Assembly (NCBI GenBank): GCA_041660385.1
Contig: JBAZWJ010000009.1
Location: 1 to 64,000, forward strand
Direction: 5' to 3'
Length of the DNA: 64,000 nucleotides
From: DYJE01 sp041660385
Lineage (GTDB): Bacteria; Desulfobacterota; Desulfobacteria; Desulfobacterales; Desulfolunaceae
Made by a program: the position numbers and the translations under genes. Every line of letters begins with the position of its first letter. The stretch's first letter is position 1. Positions 27,091-35,683 of this stretch are shown piece by piece. The notes under the pieces were generated by a model that had not been told where the DNA came from, ran no database searches, and worked only from the letters and a program-made list of their open reading frames with translations.

Positions 27091-29004
27091 ATGAAACTTC
27101 ATTCAAATATACCTGACGGCCCCATTACTGAAAAATGGGATAAACATCAATTCGATCTCAAACTGGTGAATCCGGCCAACAAACGGAAATACACCGTACT
27201 TGTGGTAGGATCGGGCCTTGCAGGAGCATCAGCTTCGGCATCCCTTGCAGAGCTGGGTTACAATGTAAAAACGTTCTGCATTCAGGACAGCCCCAGACGT
27301 GCCCACAGCATTGCGGCACAGGGCGGCATCAACGCAGCAAAAAACTATCAGAACGACGGTGACAGCGTATTCCGTCTTTTTTATGACACGGTCAAGGGTG
27401 GCGATTTCAGAGCCCGGGAAGCTAATGTTTACAGACTGGCCCAGATTAGCAACAACATTATCGACCAGTGCGTGGCCCAGGGCGTTCCCTTTGCACGAGA
27501 ATACGGCGGCCTTCTGGCCAACCGATCCTTTGGCGGAGCCCAGGTTTCACGAACATTCTACGCCAGAGGCCAGACAGGCCAGCAGCTTCTTCTTGGAGCT
27601 TACGGAGCTTTGTCCAGACAGGTGGCAGCAAAAAAAGTCACCCTCTACACGCGCCGGGACATGCTTGAGCTGGTCATGGTGGATGGAAAAGCAAAGGGCA
27701 TCATCACCAGGAATTTGATCACCGGCGACATTGAAAAACACGCAGGTGACGCGGTAATCCTTGCCACAGGCGGATACGGAAACGTCTTTTTTCTATCAAC
27801 CAACGCCATGGCCTGCAATGTGACAGCGGCCATGCGAGCTTATAAAAAAGGGGCCTGTTTTGCCAATCCCTGCTTTACCCAGATTCATCCCACCTGTATT
27901 CCGGTCCATGGAGATTACCAGTCCAAGCTGACCTTGATGAGTGAAAGCCTTAGAAACGATGGCCGTGTCTGGGTTCCAAAAAATAAAGCGGACAAACGAA
28001 AGCCCGCAGACATTCCTGAGAACGAGCGGAACTATTTCCTTGAAGCCAAATACCCCAGTTTTGGAAATCTGGTTCCCCGTGATGTGGCATCCAGAAACGC
28101 CAAAGAACAGTGTGACAAAGGCTATGGCGTGGGTGAAACCGGATATGCGGTGTACCTTGATTTCAAAGATGCTATCGCCCGTGATGGTGCGGAAGCTATC
28201 AGAAAAAAATACGGCAATCTTTTTACCATGTACGATAAAATCACGGCGGACGATCCCTATCGTTCACCCATGATGATCTATCCAGCCTCCCATTACGCCA
28301 TGGGCGGGCTGTGGGTGGATTACAACCTGATGAGCAACATAGAAGGCCTTTTTGTTCTTGGAGAGGCGAATTTTTCCGATCATGGAGCGAACCGGCTCGG
28401 GGCGAGTGCCTTAATGCAGGGGCTGGCCGACGGTTATTTCATCATTCCCTACACCATCGGAGCTTATCTCGCCAAAGAAAAGGCCGGATTGGCGAGCACA
28501 GACCATACGGCTTTTGCCGAGGCATCAATCGATGTGGTGAAAACCATCGAAACCCTTCTTACCATAAAAGGCAAACGGACCTGTGACGACATCCACCGTG
28601 AGCTTGGTAAAATACTCTGGGATTACTGCGGCATGTCCCGGTCCCAGGACGGGCTTGAAAAAGCCAAAGGTCTTGTCAAAGCCTTGAAAGAAGAATTCTG
28701 GTCGAATATAACGGTTCCCGGCTCTGCCAACGAGATGAACCAGACCCTTGAAAAAGCAGGCCGTGTTGCGGAATTCCTCGATTTTGCAACTCTTCTTCTT
28801 GAAGACGCCCAGTCCCGGAAAGAATCCTGCGGCAGTCATTTCAACGAAGCGTATCAGACCGATGAAAACGAAGCCATGCGGGATGATGAAAACTACAGAT
28901 ATGTGGCAGCGTGGGAATATGCGGGGCAAGATAAGCCTCCTGTTCTTCACAAAGAGCCCCTTGAGTTTGAATATGTCACTCTGAGCCAAAGGAGTTACAA
29001 ATGA
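27091..29004 (+). CDS. sdhA: Succinate dehydrogenase/fumarate reductase flavoprotein subunit
   Basis: The catalytic subunit, interconverting succinate and fumarate. It has an FAD-binding GSGLAGA motif (about 40-46) and AHSIAAQGGINA, whose His (about residue 72) carries the covalent FAD. HPTCIP and the capping-domain HYAMGGLWVD with substrate-binding residues follow. About 637 residues, typical of the three-subunit Wolinella/Bacillus-like enzymes. I choose the ATG at 27091 because GGAG (27081-27084) stands 6 nt before it; an in-frame ATG at 27079 has no such signal. The direction of catalysis in vivo (oxidation or reduction) cannot be read from sequence. Confidence 0.94.
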   Translation: MKLHSNIPDGPITEKWDKHQFDLKLVNPANKRKYTVLVVGSGLAGASASASLAELGYNVKTFCIQDSPRRAHSIAAQGGINAAKNYQNDGDSVFRLFYDTVKGGDFRAREANVYRLAQISNNIIDQCVAQGVPFAREYGGLLANRSFGGAQVSRTFYARGQTGQQLLLGAYGALSRQVAAKKVTLYTRRDMLELVMVDGKAKGIITRNLITGDIEKHAGDAVILATGGYGNVFFLSTNAMACNVTAAMRAYKKGACFANPCFTQIHPTCIPVHGDYQSKLTLMSESLRNDGRVWVPKNKADKRKPADIPENERNYFLEAKYPSFGNLVPRDVASRNAKEQCDKGYGVGETGYAVYLDFKDAIARDGAEAIRKKYGNLFTMYDKITADDPYRSPMMIYPASHYAMGGLWVDYNLMSNIEGLFVLGEANFSDHGANRLGASALMQGLADGYFIIPYTIGAYLAKEKAGLASTDHTAFAEASIDVVKTIETLLTIKGKRTCDDIHRELGKILWDYCGMSRSQDGLEKAKGLVKALKEEFWSNITVPGSANEMNQTLEKAGRVAEFLDFATLLLEDAQSRKESCGSHFNEAYQTDENEAMRDDENYRYVAAWEYAGQDKPPVLHKEPLEFEYVTLSQRSYK

Positions 29005-29753
29005 CAAAGATAATCAATCTGACCCTCAAGGTATGGCGTCAGAAAAACGGAAATGTGAAAGGGCGGCTTGAAACATACGAGGCCAAGGGTATTTCCACGG
29101 ACATGTCTTTTCTCGAAATGATCGATGTGGTAAACGAAGGCTTGATTTTGAAAGGTGATGATCCCATTGCCTTTGACCATGACTGCCGTGAAGGAATCTG
29201 CGGCATGTGCGGGGCTGTGGTGAACGGTAGGCCCCATGGACCGGAAAAGGGGACAACCCTGTGCCAGCTTCATATGCGCCACTTCACTGACGGTGATGTG
29301 GTTGTGGTTGAGCCCTGGCGGTCACGGGCGTTTACAGTGATCAAAGACCTCATGGTGGATCGAAGCGCTCTTGATTCCATCATCCAGTCAGGTGGCTATG
29401 TTTCAGTAAACACGGGTGGGGCACAGGATGCCAATGCCATTCCCGTCCCACAGAAAATTGCTGAAAGTGCCATGGACGCCGCAGAGTGTATCGGGTGCGG
29501 AGCCTGTGTGGCTGCTTGTCCCAATGCCTCAGCCATGTTATTTGTATCGGCTAAAGTGTCCCAGCTTGCTCTGTTACCACAAGGCAAACCTGAAGCGGCG
29601 GAAAGGGTTCAATCCATGGTTTCGACGATGGATGAACTGGGTTTCGGAAATTGCGGAAATGAACGGGAATGTGAAGCAGAATGCCCTAAAAACATATCCA
29701 TTGTGAACATAGCCCGGATGAACAGAGAGTTCATTAAGGCCAGCTTGAAATAA
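29001..29753 (+). CDS. sdhB: Succinate dehydrogenase/fumarate reductase iron-sulfur subunit
   Basis: A 250-residue subunit with the three expected clusters. The [2Fe-2S] site is CREGICGMCGAVVNG, the [4Fe-4S] site CIGCGACVAACPN, and the C-terminal set CGNERECEAECPK. It carries electrons from SdhA FAD to the cytochrome b. The start overlaps the sdhA stop (ATGA) and is preceded by AAAGGAG. Confidence 0.95.
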   Translation: MTKIINLTLKVWRQKNGNVKGRLETYEAKGISTDMSFLEMIDVVNEGLILKGDDPIAFDHDCREGICGMCGAVVNGRPHGPEKGTTLCQLHMRHFTDGDVVVVEPWRSRAFTVIKDLMVDRSALDSIIQSGGYVSVNTGGAQDANAIPVPQKIAESAMDAAECIGCGACVAACPNASAMLFVSAKVSQLALLPQGKPEAAERVQSMVSTMDELGFGNCGNERECEAECPKNISIVNIARMNREFIKASLK

Positions 29754-29765
29754 CATAAGGAATTC

Positions 29766-31505
29766 ATGATGATGTCTGAAAAAGATTACAATTTTATTTA
29801 CGACGAATACGGAAAAACAAGCGCCATAAAGGTTAATCTGAGAGGCAATGACGTTCAGAACAACTGTTTCATAAACAAGGGACCTGCTTTCAGTGAAACG
29901 GAAAGAGCTGAACTGGCGATATCCGGTTGCATACCCCCGGCGGTTAAAACCATAGGTGATCAGGTTAAAATCGGCAATGAAACCGTTGATAAAATGGCGG
30001 GTGAACTTGAAAAATATATCTACGTCAGATCACTTTTTGAAAAAAATGTAACACTTGCCCACGCCCTTATTGCCAGCGATGTGCGGAAATTCATGTCCAT
30101 TGTCTACACGCCCACCGTGGGTCTTGCCTGTCAGCAGTATTCAGCCATATTTCGCCAGGGGCTGGGGCTTCATTTCTATCCCGGCAATATTGATCGTGCC
30201 GAAGAGATTCTTTCGCTATACAAACATGACGGAATCCGTGTGGCGGTTGTCACGGATAATCAGGGTATTCTTGGTATCGGCGATCAGGGAGCAGGCGGTG
30301 TTGCCATATGCGTGGGCAAATTAATGCTCTACACTCAAGGTGCAGGCATTGCTCCATGGCACTGTCTGCCCATTTCACTTGACGTGGGAACAGACAACAA
30401 AGCTCTGCTTGATGACGAGAATTATCTGGGATGGCGTGAAAAGAGAATGGTGGGAGACGACTATCTGGTATTTGTGGACAAATTCGCTAAGGCGTTCAAA
30501 AAGGTATTCCCCCATTCGTTGTGCCAATGGGAAGATTTTTCCAAACAAAACGCGTTCACTGTAAAAGACACACACCTTGATGAAATCATTTCATTTAACG
30601 ATGATATTCAGGGAACCGGAGCTGTGGCCCTTTCGGGCATCATCTCGGCCATGAAAATCAAAAATGAATCCCTGAAAGACCAGGTATATCTGATTCACGG
30701 TGCCGGAGCTGGCGGAATAGGTGTGGCCGAACAGATTGAAGCTGCCCTTGTGAGCGAAGGTCTTGGTGTGGATGATGCCAGGAAAAGAATTTACACCATG
30801 GACAGCCGAGGCCTGGTAACCACTGAGAGAAATCTGGAACCCTACAAAATCAAATTTGCGAAAGATACATCTACGCTTGCCTGGTATAGCAGTAATCAAG
30901 ATGGGAGCTTAGAAAACGTTGTAAAACAAGCCAAAGTCACGGTTCTTATCGGAACATCCGGTCAGTCCGGCTGTTTCACGCAGGATGTGGTTGAATCTGT
31001 TTGTGAAAACACGAGTCGGCCTGTTATTTTTCCGTTAAGCAACCCCACAATCAACGCTGAAGCACTTCCCGTTGATATTTTCAACTGGTCCAAAGGAAAA
31101 GCTCTTGTGGCCACCGGAAGTCCCTTTGCCCCGGTCAAATACAACAATAAGGACCATCGGATCGGCCAGTGCAACAATGTGTTCATTTTTCCCGGCGTGG
31201 GACTTGGGATTATTGCATCGGGAGCTTCAAAGGTTCTTCCCTCGTTTTTCACGGCCGCCGCTTATGCCGCCGCCGAACATGTCTCGGCAGAGGATTTAGC
31301 AAGCGGCGTTCTTTTCCCGTCTGTGGAGAAACTGAAAGAAGTCAGCCTTTCTGTGGCCAAAGCCGTGGGACGAAAAGCTATAAGCGAAGGGTTGGCCCAA
31401 AAATGCGCGTTCAGCACCTTTGATCATGTGAATGATCCGGAAAAGCTGGACGAGGCCATTGAAAAAATGTGCTGGAAACCTGAATATCTGCCTTTGATTA
31501 AATAA
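29766..31505 (+). CDS. maeA: NAD-type malic enzyme (large form)
   Basis: A 579-residue malate dehydrogenase (oxaloacetate-decarboxylating). It has the large-subunit layout of MaeA-type enzymes, with YTPTVGLACQQYS, the Tyr/Lys catalytic region, FNDDIQGTGAVALSG, and the Rossmann motif HGAGAGGIGVAEQI (about 312-325). It would convert malate to pyruvate and CO2. It follows sdhB by 12 bp, so sucCD-sdhCAB-mae form a C4-dicarboxylate to pyruvate unit; fumarase is not in the window. Cofactor preference (NAD or NADP) is inferred from size only. Confidence 0.9.
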   Translation: MMMSEKDYNFIYDEYGKTSAIKVNLRGNDVQNNCFINKGPAFSETERAELAISGCIPPAVKTIGDQVKIGNETVDKMAGELEKYIYVRSLFEKNVTLAHALIASDVRKFMSIVYTPTVGLACQQYSAIFRQGLGLHFYPGNIDRAEEILSLYKHDGIRVAVVTDNQGILGIGDQGAGGVAICVGKLMLYTQGAGIAPWHCLPISLDVGTDNKALLDDENYLGWREKRMVGDDYLVFVDKFAKAFKKVFPHSLCQWEDFSKQNAFTVKDTHLDEIISFNDDIQGTGAVALSGIISAMKIKNESLKDQVYLIHGAGAGGIGVAEQIEAALVSEGLGVDDARKRIYTMDSRGLVTTERNLEPYKIKFAKDTSTLAWYSSNQDGSLENVVKQAKVTVLIGTSGQSGCFTQDVVESVCENTSRPVIFPLSNPTINAEALPVDIFNWSKGKALVATGSPFAPVKYNNKDHRIGQCNNVFIFPGVGLGIIASGASKVLPSFFTAAAYAAAEHVSAEDLASGVLFPSVEKLKEVSLSVAKAVGRKAISEGLAQKCAFSTFDHVNDPEKLDEAIEKMCWKPEYLPLIK

Positions 31506-31562
31506 GCTGAAACAAGCTGGTATTGATTTGAACGAAAAACTGTCATTTGCTCAGGAGGATTT

Positions 31563-32114
31563 ATGAACGATTTCATGAACCTGTTAAAAACAAGACGAAG
31601 TATCCGTAAATTTCAGGACAAACCTGTACCCCAGGAGATGCTGGACACACTTCTCGATGCAGTCAAATGGTCCCAGAGCTGGGCCAACACCCAGTGCTGG
31701 GAAGTGATTCAGGTCGCAGACAAGTCTCTTCGGGAAAAAATCCAGGAAGCAGTTGTGAAGAATCCTGCCACAAAAGCCATTGTGGAAGCGCCTGTTCTGC
31801 TCGCCCTTTGCGCCAAAAAAAACAGCTCAGGATTTTACAGCGGTTTGGTCACCACAAAATACGGAGACTGGATGCTCTTTGATCTGGGAATCGCCACCCA
31901 GAGCCTTTGTCTTGCCGCCCATTCAATTGGCCTTGGAACCGTAGTGGTGGGTCTTTACGATCATGACAAGGTGGCAGAAGTCCTTAAAATCCCAGCGGAA
32001 TACAATCAAGTTGCCCTGATTCCTCTGGGCTTTCCGGCAAAAGATCCTTCGCCGCCCAACAGACGTGAAGTCGCTGATTTTACACATGTGAATACGTTTG
32101 GGAATAAAGGATAA
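31563..32114 (+). CDS. Nitroreductase family flavoprotein
   Basis: A 183-residue member of the nitroreductase/FMN reductase superfamily. KTRRSIRKFQDKPVPQEMLDTLLDAVKWSQSWANTQCWEVIQV holds the FMN-binding RRSIRxF motif and the SPSxxNxQPW-like site, here SQSWANTQCW. The C-terminal GLGTVVVGLYDHDKV and IPLGFP are typical. Preceded by AGGAGG. Substrate unknown. It ends before a bidirectional terminator. Confidence 0.85.
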   Translation: MNDFMNLLKTRRSIRKFQDKPVPQEMLDTLLDAVKWSQSWANTQCWEVIQVADKSLREKIQEAVVKNPATKAIVEAPVLLALCAKKNSSGFYSGLVTTKYGDWMLFDLGIATQSLCLAAHSIGLGTVVVGLYDHDKVAEVLKIPAEYNQVALIPLGFPAKDPSPPNRREVADFTHVNTFGNKG

Positions 32115-32170
32115 GGATATTTGTCGGTATGAGAACCTCAAACCGACCTTTGATAAGTTACTTGAAATAT

Positions 32171-32212
32171 TAAAAATCCATGAGCAAGGCTTGCCTTGCC
32201 CATGGATTTTTT
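32171..32212. terminator. Bidirectional terminator between nitroreductase gene and ilvE
   Basis: AAAAATCCATG-A-GCAAGGC pairs with GCCTTGC-C-CATGGATTTTT around a 2-nt loop, with an A/C internal mismatch. T-runs follow on both strands, so it can end both convergent transcripts. Confidence 0.85.
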
Positions 32213-32213
32213 A

Positions 32214-33284
32214 TCAGGCAGGATTCACAGGAACGGTCCAGCCGAATTTGTCTTCAGCTTTGCCGTACTGGATGTCCATGAGTTCATTGAACATACGTGA
32301 TGCCACGGGACCCACGTTGCCGTCACCGATGGTGATGGCTTTTTCATGATACTTGATGTTTCCAACCGGTGAAATTACGGCGGCTGTGCCGGAACCGAAA
32401 ACCTCCTGAAGTTCGCCGGTTTTGTGTGCTTCAAACAATTCGTCGATGGCGATCCGTCGTTCAGATACTTTCATACCCCATGATTTTGCCATGGTAATAA
32501 CCGAATCACGTGTGACACCTGAAAGGATACTTCCGTTTAATTCGGGTGTGACAATTTCATCACCCAGTTTGAAGAAAATATTCATGGAACCCACTTCTTC
32601 CACATATTTCAACTCCACACCGTCAAGCCAGAGGACCTGGGTATAGCCTTCTTTGTGAGCAAGTTCGGTAGCATAAAGACTTGCCGCATAGTTTCCTGCT
32701 GTTTTTGCACGACCTACACCGCCGCGAACGGCACGAACATAATCTCGGGTCACCCAGATTTTTACCGGGTTGAAACCTTCGGGATAATACGCACCAACAG
32801 GAGAAAGAATCATGAAGAAACGGTATGTGCTTGATGATTTGAGGCCGATGTAGGGATCAGTGGCGATGATGAATGGCCGGATATACAAGGATGTTCCGGC
32901 GGCACTGGGAACCCAGGCCCGTTCCATGTCCACGATTTTCAACAGGGCTTTCATCAGAAAGTTTTCATCAATCTGAGGGATGCAGAGCATTTCTGCGGAG
33001 CGGTTCAAACGCTTGAAATTGTCTATGGGTCTGAAAAGCTGAACATTGCCATCTGGCGTTCTGTAAGCTTTGAGGCCTTCGAATATGGCTTGCCCGTAAT
33101 GAAGAACCATGGTCGCAGGGCTCATGGTGATTGGGCCATACGGTTCAATCATGGCGTTGTGCCAGCCTTTTTCAGGATTGTAATCCATGCTGAACATGTG
33201 ATCTGTGAAAATTGTACCGAAACCCAGAGCTGAATCACTGGGATGGTCCTTCAGTTTGTCCGCTTTTTTTATGCTGATATCCAT
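32214..33284 (-). CDS. ilvE: Branched-chain amino acid aminotransferase
   Basis: A 356-residue class IV PLP aminotransferase of the long (eukaryote-like, BCAT II) type. It has FGTIFTDHMFSMDY at the N-terminus, GQAIFEGLKAYR, the PLP-Lys region in RAVRGGVGRAKTAGNYAASL, and GTAAVISPVG. It interconverts Leu, Ile and Val with their 2-oxoacids. It is divergent from the 2-oxoacid oxidoreductase operon and shares its regulatory interval, which suggests a catabolic as well as a biosynthetic role here. Confidence 0.94.
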   Translation of the reverse strand: MDISIKKADKLKDHPSDSALGFGTIFTDHMFSMDYNPEKGWHNAMIEPYGPITMSPATMVLHYGQAIFEGLKAYRTPDGNVQLFRPIDNFKRLNRSAEMLCIPQIDENFLMKALLKIVDMERAWVPSAAGTSLYIRPFIIATDPYIGLKSSSTYRFFMILSPVGAYYPEGFNPVKIWVTRDYVRAVRGGVGRAKTAGNYAASLYATELAHKEGYTQVLWLDGVELKYVEEVGSMNIFFKLGDEIVTPELNGSILSGVTRDSVITMAKSWGMKVSERRIAIDELFEAHKTGELQEVFGSGTAAVISPVGNIKYHEKAITIGDGNVGPVASRMFNELMDIQYGKAEDKFGWTVPVNPA

Positions 33285-33413
33285 GGGAACCTCTGTTTAA
33301 ATGGTTATTACCAATATGAAAACCCTGGGGTTTTAATGCGATTGTCTATGTGACGGAAAAATAACTGCATGTTATTAAACATTTATCCATTCGAAATCAA
33401 GTCAAATATTCAT

Positions 33414-33429
33414 TATTCCGACCGGAATA
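33414..33429. promoter_or_regulatory. Palindrome in the ilvE/oxidoreductase regulatory interval
   Basis: TATTCCG-AC-CGGAATA, two perfect 7-bp arms with a 2-bp centre, lies 130 bp upstream of ilvE. It looks like a dimeric regulator's site distinct from the MerR-type site at 33494. The cognate regulator is not evident. Confidence 0.4.
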
Positions 33430-33493
33430 CTGTCTGTTTTTTTAACATCTTGACAAGCCCGTAAGATATATGAGATTGTCGCGATATTTGATC

Positions 33494-33509
33494 TTGACGT
33501 AAACGTTAA
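33494..33509. promoter_or_regulatory. LiuR/MerR-type operator, site 1
   Basis: TTGACGTAAACGTTAA is a near-palindrome (arms TTGACGT and ACGTTAA, one mismatch). It differs at one base from the site at 38846-38861 next to the MerR gene. From memory, LiuR-type MerR regulators of branched-chain amino acid degradation recognise ACGT-rich palindromes of this kind. Confidence 0.7.
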
Positions 33510-33524
33510 TATTGGTTTTAATAT
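33494..33524 (+). promoter_or_regulatory. Probable MerR-activated promoter of the oxidoreductase operon
   Basis: TTGACG (33494-33499) and TAATAT (33519-33524) are separated by 19 bp, the over-long spacer typical of promoters remodelled by MerR-family activators. The operator covers the -35 box and the first part of the spacer. It lies 51 bp before the gamma-subunit start. Confidence 0.55.
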
Positions 33525-33574
33525 ACACCATCTTTTAAAGATGAAAAGTAAAAAATGTACCATATCGGGGGACT

Positions 33575-34144
33575 ATGGATAGGGAACGCATAGAAATCAG
33601 ATGGCATGGCAGGGGAGGGCAGGGGGCGATCACTGCAGCGAAAATTGTGGCTAACGCCGCTTTTGAAACCGGATACAAAGGCGTTGTCATGGCGCCCACT
33701 TTTGGAACGGAACGACGCGGGGCACCTGTTTTCACATCTCTTAAAATTTCAAAGAATAAAATCTACGATCTTTCACCCATTGAAACTCCGGATATGGTTG
33801 TGGTTCTTGACCATACACTGCTCGATGAAGTGAACGTTACCACTGGCCTTAAAAAAGGCGGTCTCCTAATCATTAACAGCCCTAAACCCCTTGAAGCCTA
33901 TTCATTTGAAGGTATCAGGGTTGCCGTATCCGACGTGACTACCATTGCCCTGGAGTCGAATTTACCGTCCGGGGTTGTGAATTCCGGGATAATTGGTGCG
34001 TTTTCAAAAGCCAGCGGACTTGTGGACATCGAGATCCTTGCCAGAGCCGTCGAAGAAGAATTCCATGATAAAAAACCAAGACGTAACGCCGATGCGGCGA
34101 GACGTGTTTATGAACGGACCCTTATGGGGGACTTATGGGGATAA
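33575..34144 (+). CDS. porC: 2-oxoacid:ferredoxin oxidoreductase subunit gamma
   Basis: A 189-residue gamma subunit of the pyruvate/2-oxoisovalerate:ferredoxin oxidoreductase family, with the opening RWHGRGGQGAITAAKI and the segment TFGTERRGAPVFTSL. In this family the four subunits together oxidise a 2-oxoacid to acyl-CoA and CO2 and reduce ferredoxin, and the gamma chain takes part in CoA binding. Its partners follow in order delta, alpha, beta. Next to ilvE and an ADP-forming acyl-CoA synthetase, a branched-chain 2-oxoacid is a likely substrate, but pyruvate cannot be excluded. Confidence 0.88.
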   Translation: MDRERIEIRWHGRGGQGAITAAKIVANAAFETGYKGVVMAPTFGTERRGAPVFTSLKISKNKIYDLSPIETPDMVVVLDHTLLDEVNVTTGLKKGGLLIINSPKPLEAYSFEGIRVAVSDVTTIALESNLPSGVVNSGIIGAFSKASGLVDIEILARAVEEEFHDKKPRRNADAARRVYERTLMGDLWG

Positions 34145-34147
34145 GAT

Positions 34148-34465
34148 ATGAAAAACGATGATTTTGGCTGCATGATATCCAAGAGCGAACCGGGACCGGG
34201 GGATGGGGGGCGGACCGGATCCTGGCGTGTACAGCGGCCTGTGATTGATCTTACTAAATGTATTCCTGCAAAAACAGGAAAAGCCGCCTGTTTTACCTGC
34301 TGGCTTTTCTGCCCGGATGCCGTGGTTTCCAAAACCATTCCGCCGAAAATTGATTACGTTTACTGCAAAGGTTGCGGAATCTGTGCGGAAGAATGTCCTT
34401 CCGGGGCCATCAGTATGGAAGACGAGTCCAGTTTTATCCACGATATCATGAAGGAGAATAAATAG
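34148..34465 (+). CDS. porD: 2-oxoacid:ferredoxin oxidoreductase subunit delta (ferredoxin-like)
   Basis: A 105-residue two-cluster ferredoxin subunit. The second site is canonical (CKGCGICAEECPSG). The first is unusual: a Cys in KCIPAKTGKAAC is followed by 9 residues before the CxxCxxxCP run (CFTCWLFCP), where the common pattern has two. The last three Cys may bind the cluster with the distant first one. It passes electrons from the TPP centre to soluble ferredoxin. It starts 3 bp after the gamma gene and ends 2 bp before alpha. Confidence 0.85.
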   Translation: MKNDDFGCMISKSEPGPGDGGRTGSWRVQRPVIDLTKCIPAKTGKAACFTCWLFCPDAVVSKTIPPKIDYVYCKGCGICAEECPSGAISMEDESSFIHDIMKENK

Positions 34466-34467
34466 GG

Positions 34468-35673
34468 ATGCATCTGATTGAATCGGGAAATGTGGCGGCG
34501 GCGACAGGAGTTAAACTATCCCGCGTCCAGGTGGTTGCAGCTTACCCCATAACACCCCAGACACCTTTGACAGAAAAATTATCTGAATTTGTAGCGGAAG
34601 GCAGTCTTGATTCCGAGTATATTCCGGTGGAAAGCGAACACAGCGCCATGGCGGTTTGTATTGCGGCATCATCCGCTGGGACCAGAACCTTTACGGCCAC
34701 AAGCGCCAACGGGCTTCTGTATATGAACGAACAACTTCACTGGGCTGCCGGAGCAAGGCTCCCCATCGTGATGTGCGTGGTCAACCGGGGAATCGGCGCT
34801 CCATGGACCGTATGGAATGATCATCAGGATTCCATCAGTCAGAGAGACGGCGGCTGGATACAGCTTTACGCCAACGACCACCAGCAGATCATCGACACGG
34901 TGATCAAAGCATTTCGTCTTGCGGAAACGGTGAGCATTCCGGTGATGGTCTGCTATGACGGATACCTTTTGTCCCATACTTACATGCCCTTTGATACGCC
35001 GGATCAGGATAAAGTCGATTCATTTCTTCCCGCGTTCAATCCCATAAATAAACTTGATCCGGAAAATCCTTCAAATTTCAACAGCGTGACTCTTCCCGAT
35101 GTGAGGCCGGATGTCCGGGGAAACATGGCTCCGGGGTATATGGAAATAAGACACGGTCTTCACCAGGACATGCGGCGATCCATGGATGTGCTCCAGGAGA
35201 TTGATCAGTCGTTTTTTGAGGAATTCGGAAGAGGGGGAAATCCCTTTTTGGAACCCTACAGGTGTGATGATGCGGACCATGTGGTGGTTTGCCTGGGTTC
35301 TCTTTCCTACCACATGCGTGATGTGATCGACGAGCTGAGGGCCGAAGGAACAGCCGTGGGCGTTATGGGTGTTCAGCTTTACAGACCATTTCCTGATCAG
35401 GCAATTGTTGATGCTCTGGCTGGCAAACGGTCCGTCATGGTGTTTGAGAAAGCCCTGAGTTACGGAAATCAGGGGGCCCTTTATGCAGATATCAAATCAG
35501 CTTTGTACACTTGCACGGAGAGGCCTTTGATTTGCAATCACATCCTTGGGCTCGGAGGAAGAGAAATAAAAACAAAGCATCTATACGACGCAGTTAAACA
35601 ATCATGTGAAAATCCTGAAACAATGGGGGATACGCCTCGTTGGATCGGACTCAAATGCCAGGATAACGGTTAG
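34468..35673 (+). CDS. porA: 2-oxoacid:ferredoxin oxidoreductase subunit alpha
   Basis: A 401-residue alpha subunit with YPITPQTPLTEKL, the pyrimidine-binding region VESEHSAMA, and FTATSANGLLYMNEQLHWAAGARLP, all typical of the PorA family. The C-terminal domain has GSLSYHMRDVIDELR and AVGVMGVQLYRPFP. The sequence resembles pyruvate oxidoreductase alpha chains and also those for phenylglyoxylate and branched-chain oxoacids, so specificity is open. Overall subunit order gamma-delta-alpha-beta is that of the archaeal-type four-subunit enzymes. Confidence 0.9.
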   Translation: MHLIESGNVAAATGVKLSRVQVVAAYPITPQTPLTEKLSEFVAEGSLDSEYIPVESEHSAMAVCIAASSAGTRTFTATSANGLLYMNEQLHWAAGARLPIVMCVVNRGIGAPWTVWNDHQDSISQRDGGWIQLYANDHQQIIDTVIKAFRLAETVSIPVMVCYDGYLLSHTYMPFDTPDQDKVDSFLPAFNPINKLDPENPSNFNSVTLPDVRPDVRGNMAPGYMEIRHGLHQDMRRSMDVLQEIDQSFFEEFGRGGNPFLEPYRCDDADHVVVCLGSLSYHMRDVIDELRAEGTAVGVMGVQLYRPFPDQAIVDALAGKRSVMVFEKALSYGNQGALYADIKSALYTCTERPLICNHILGLGGREIKTKHLYDAVKQSCENPETMGDTPRWIGLKCQDNG

Positions 35674-35683
35674 GTTAGGACGG

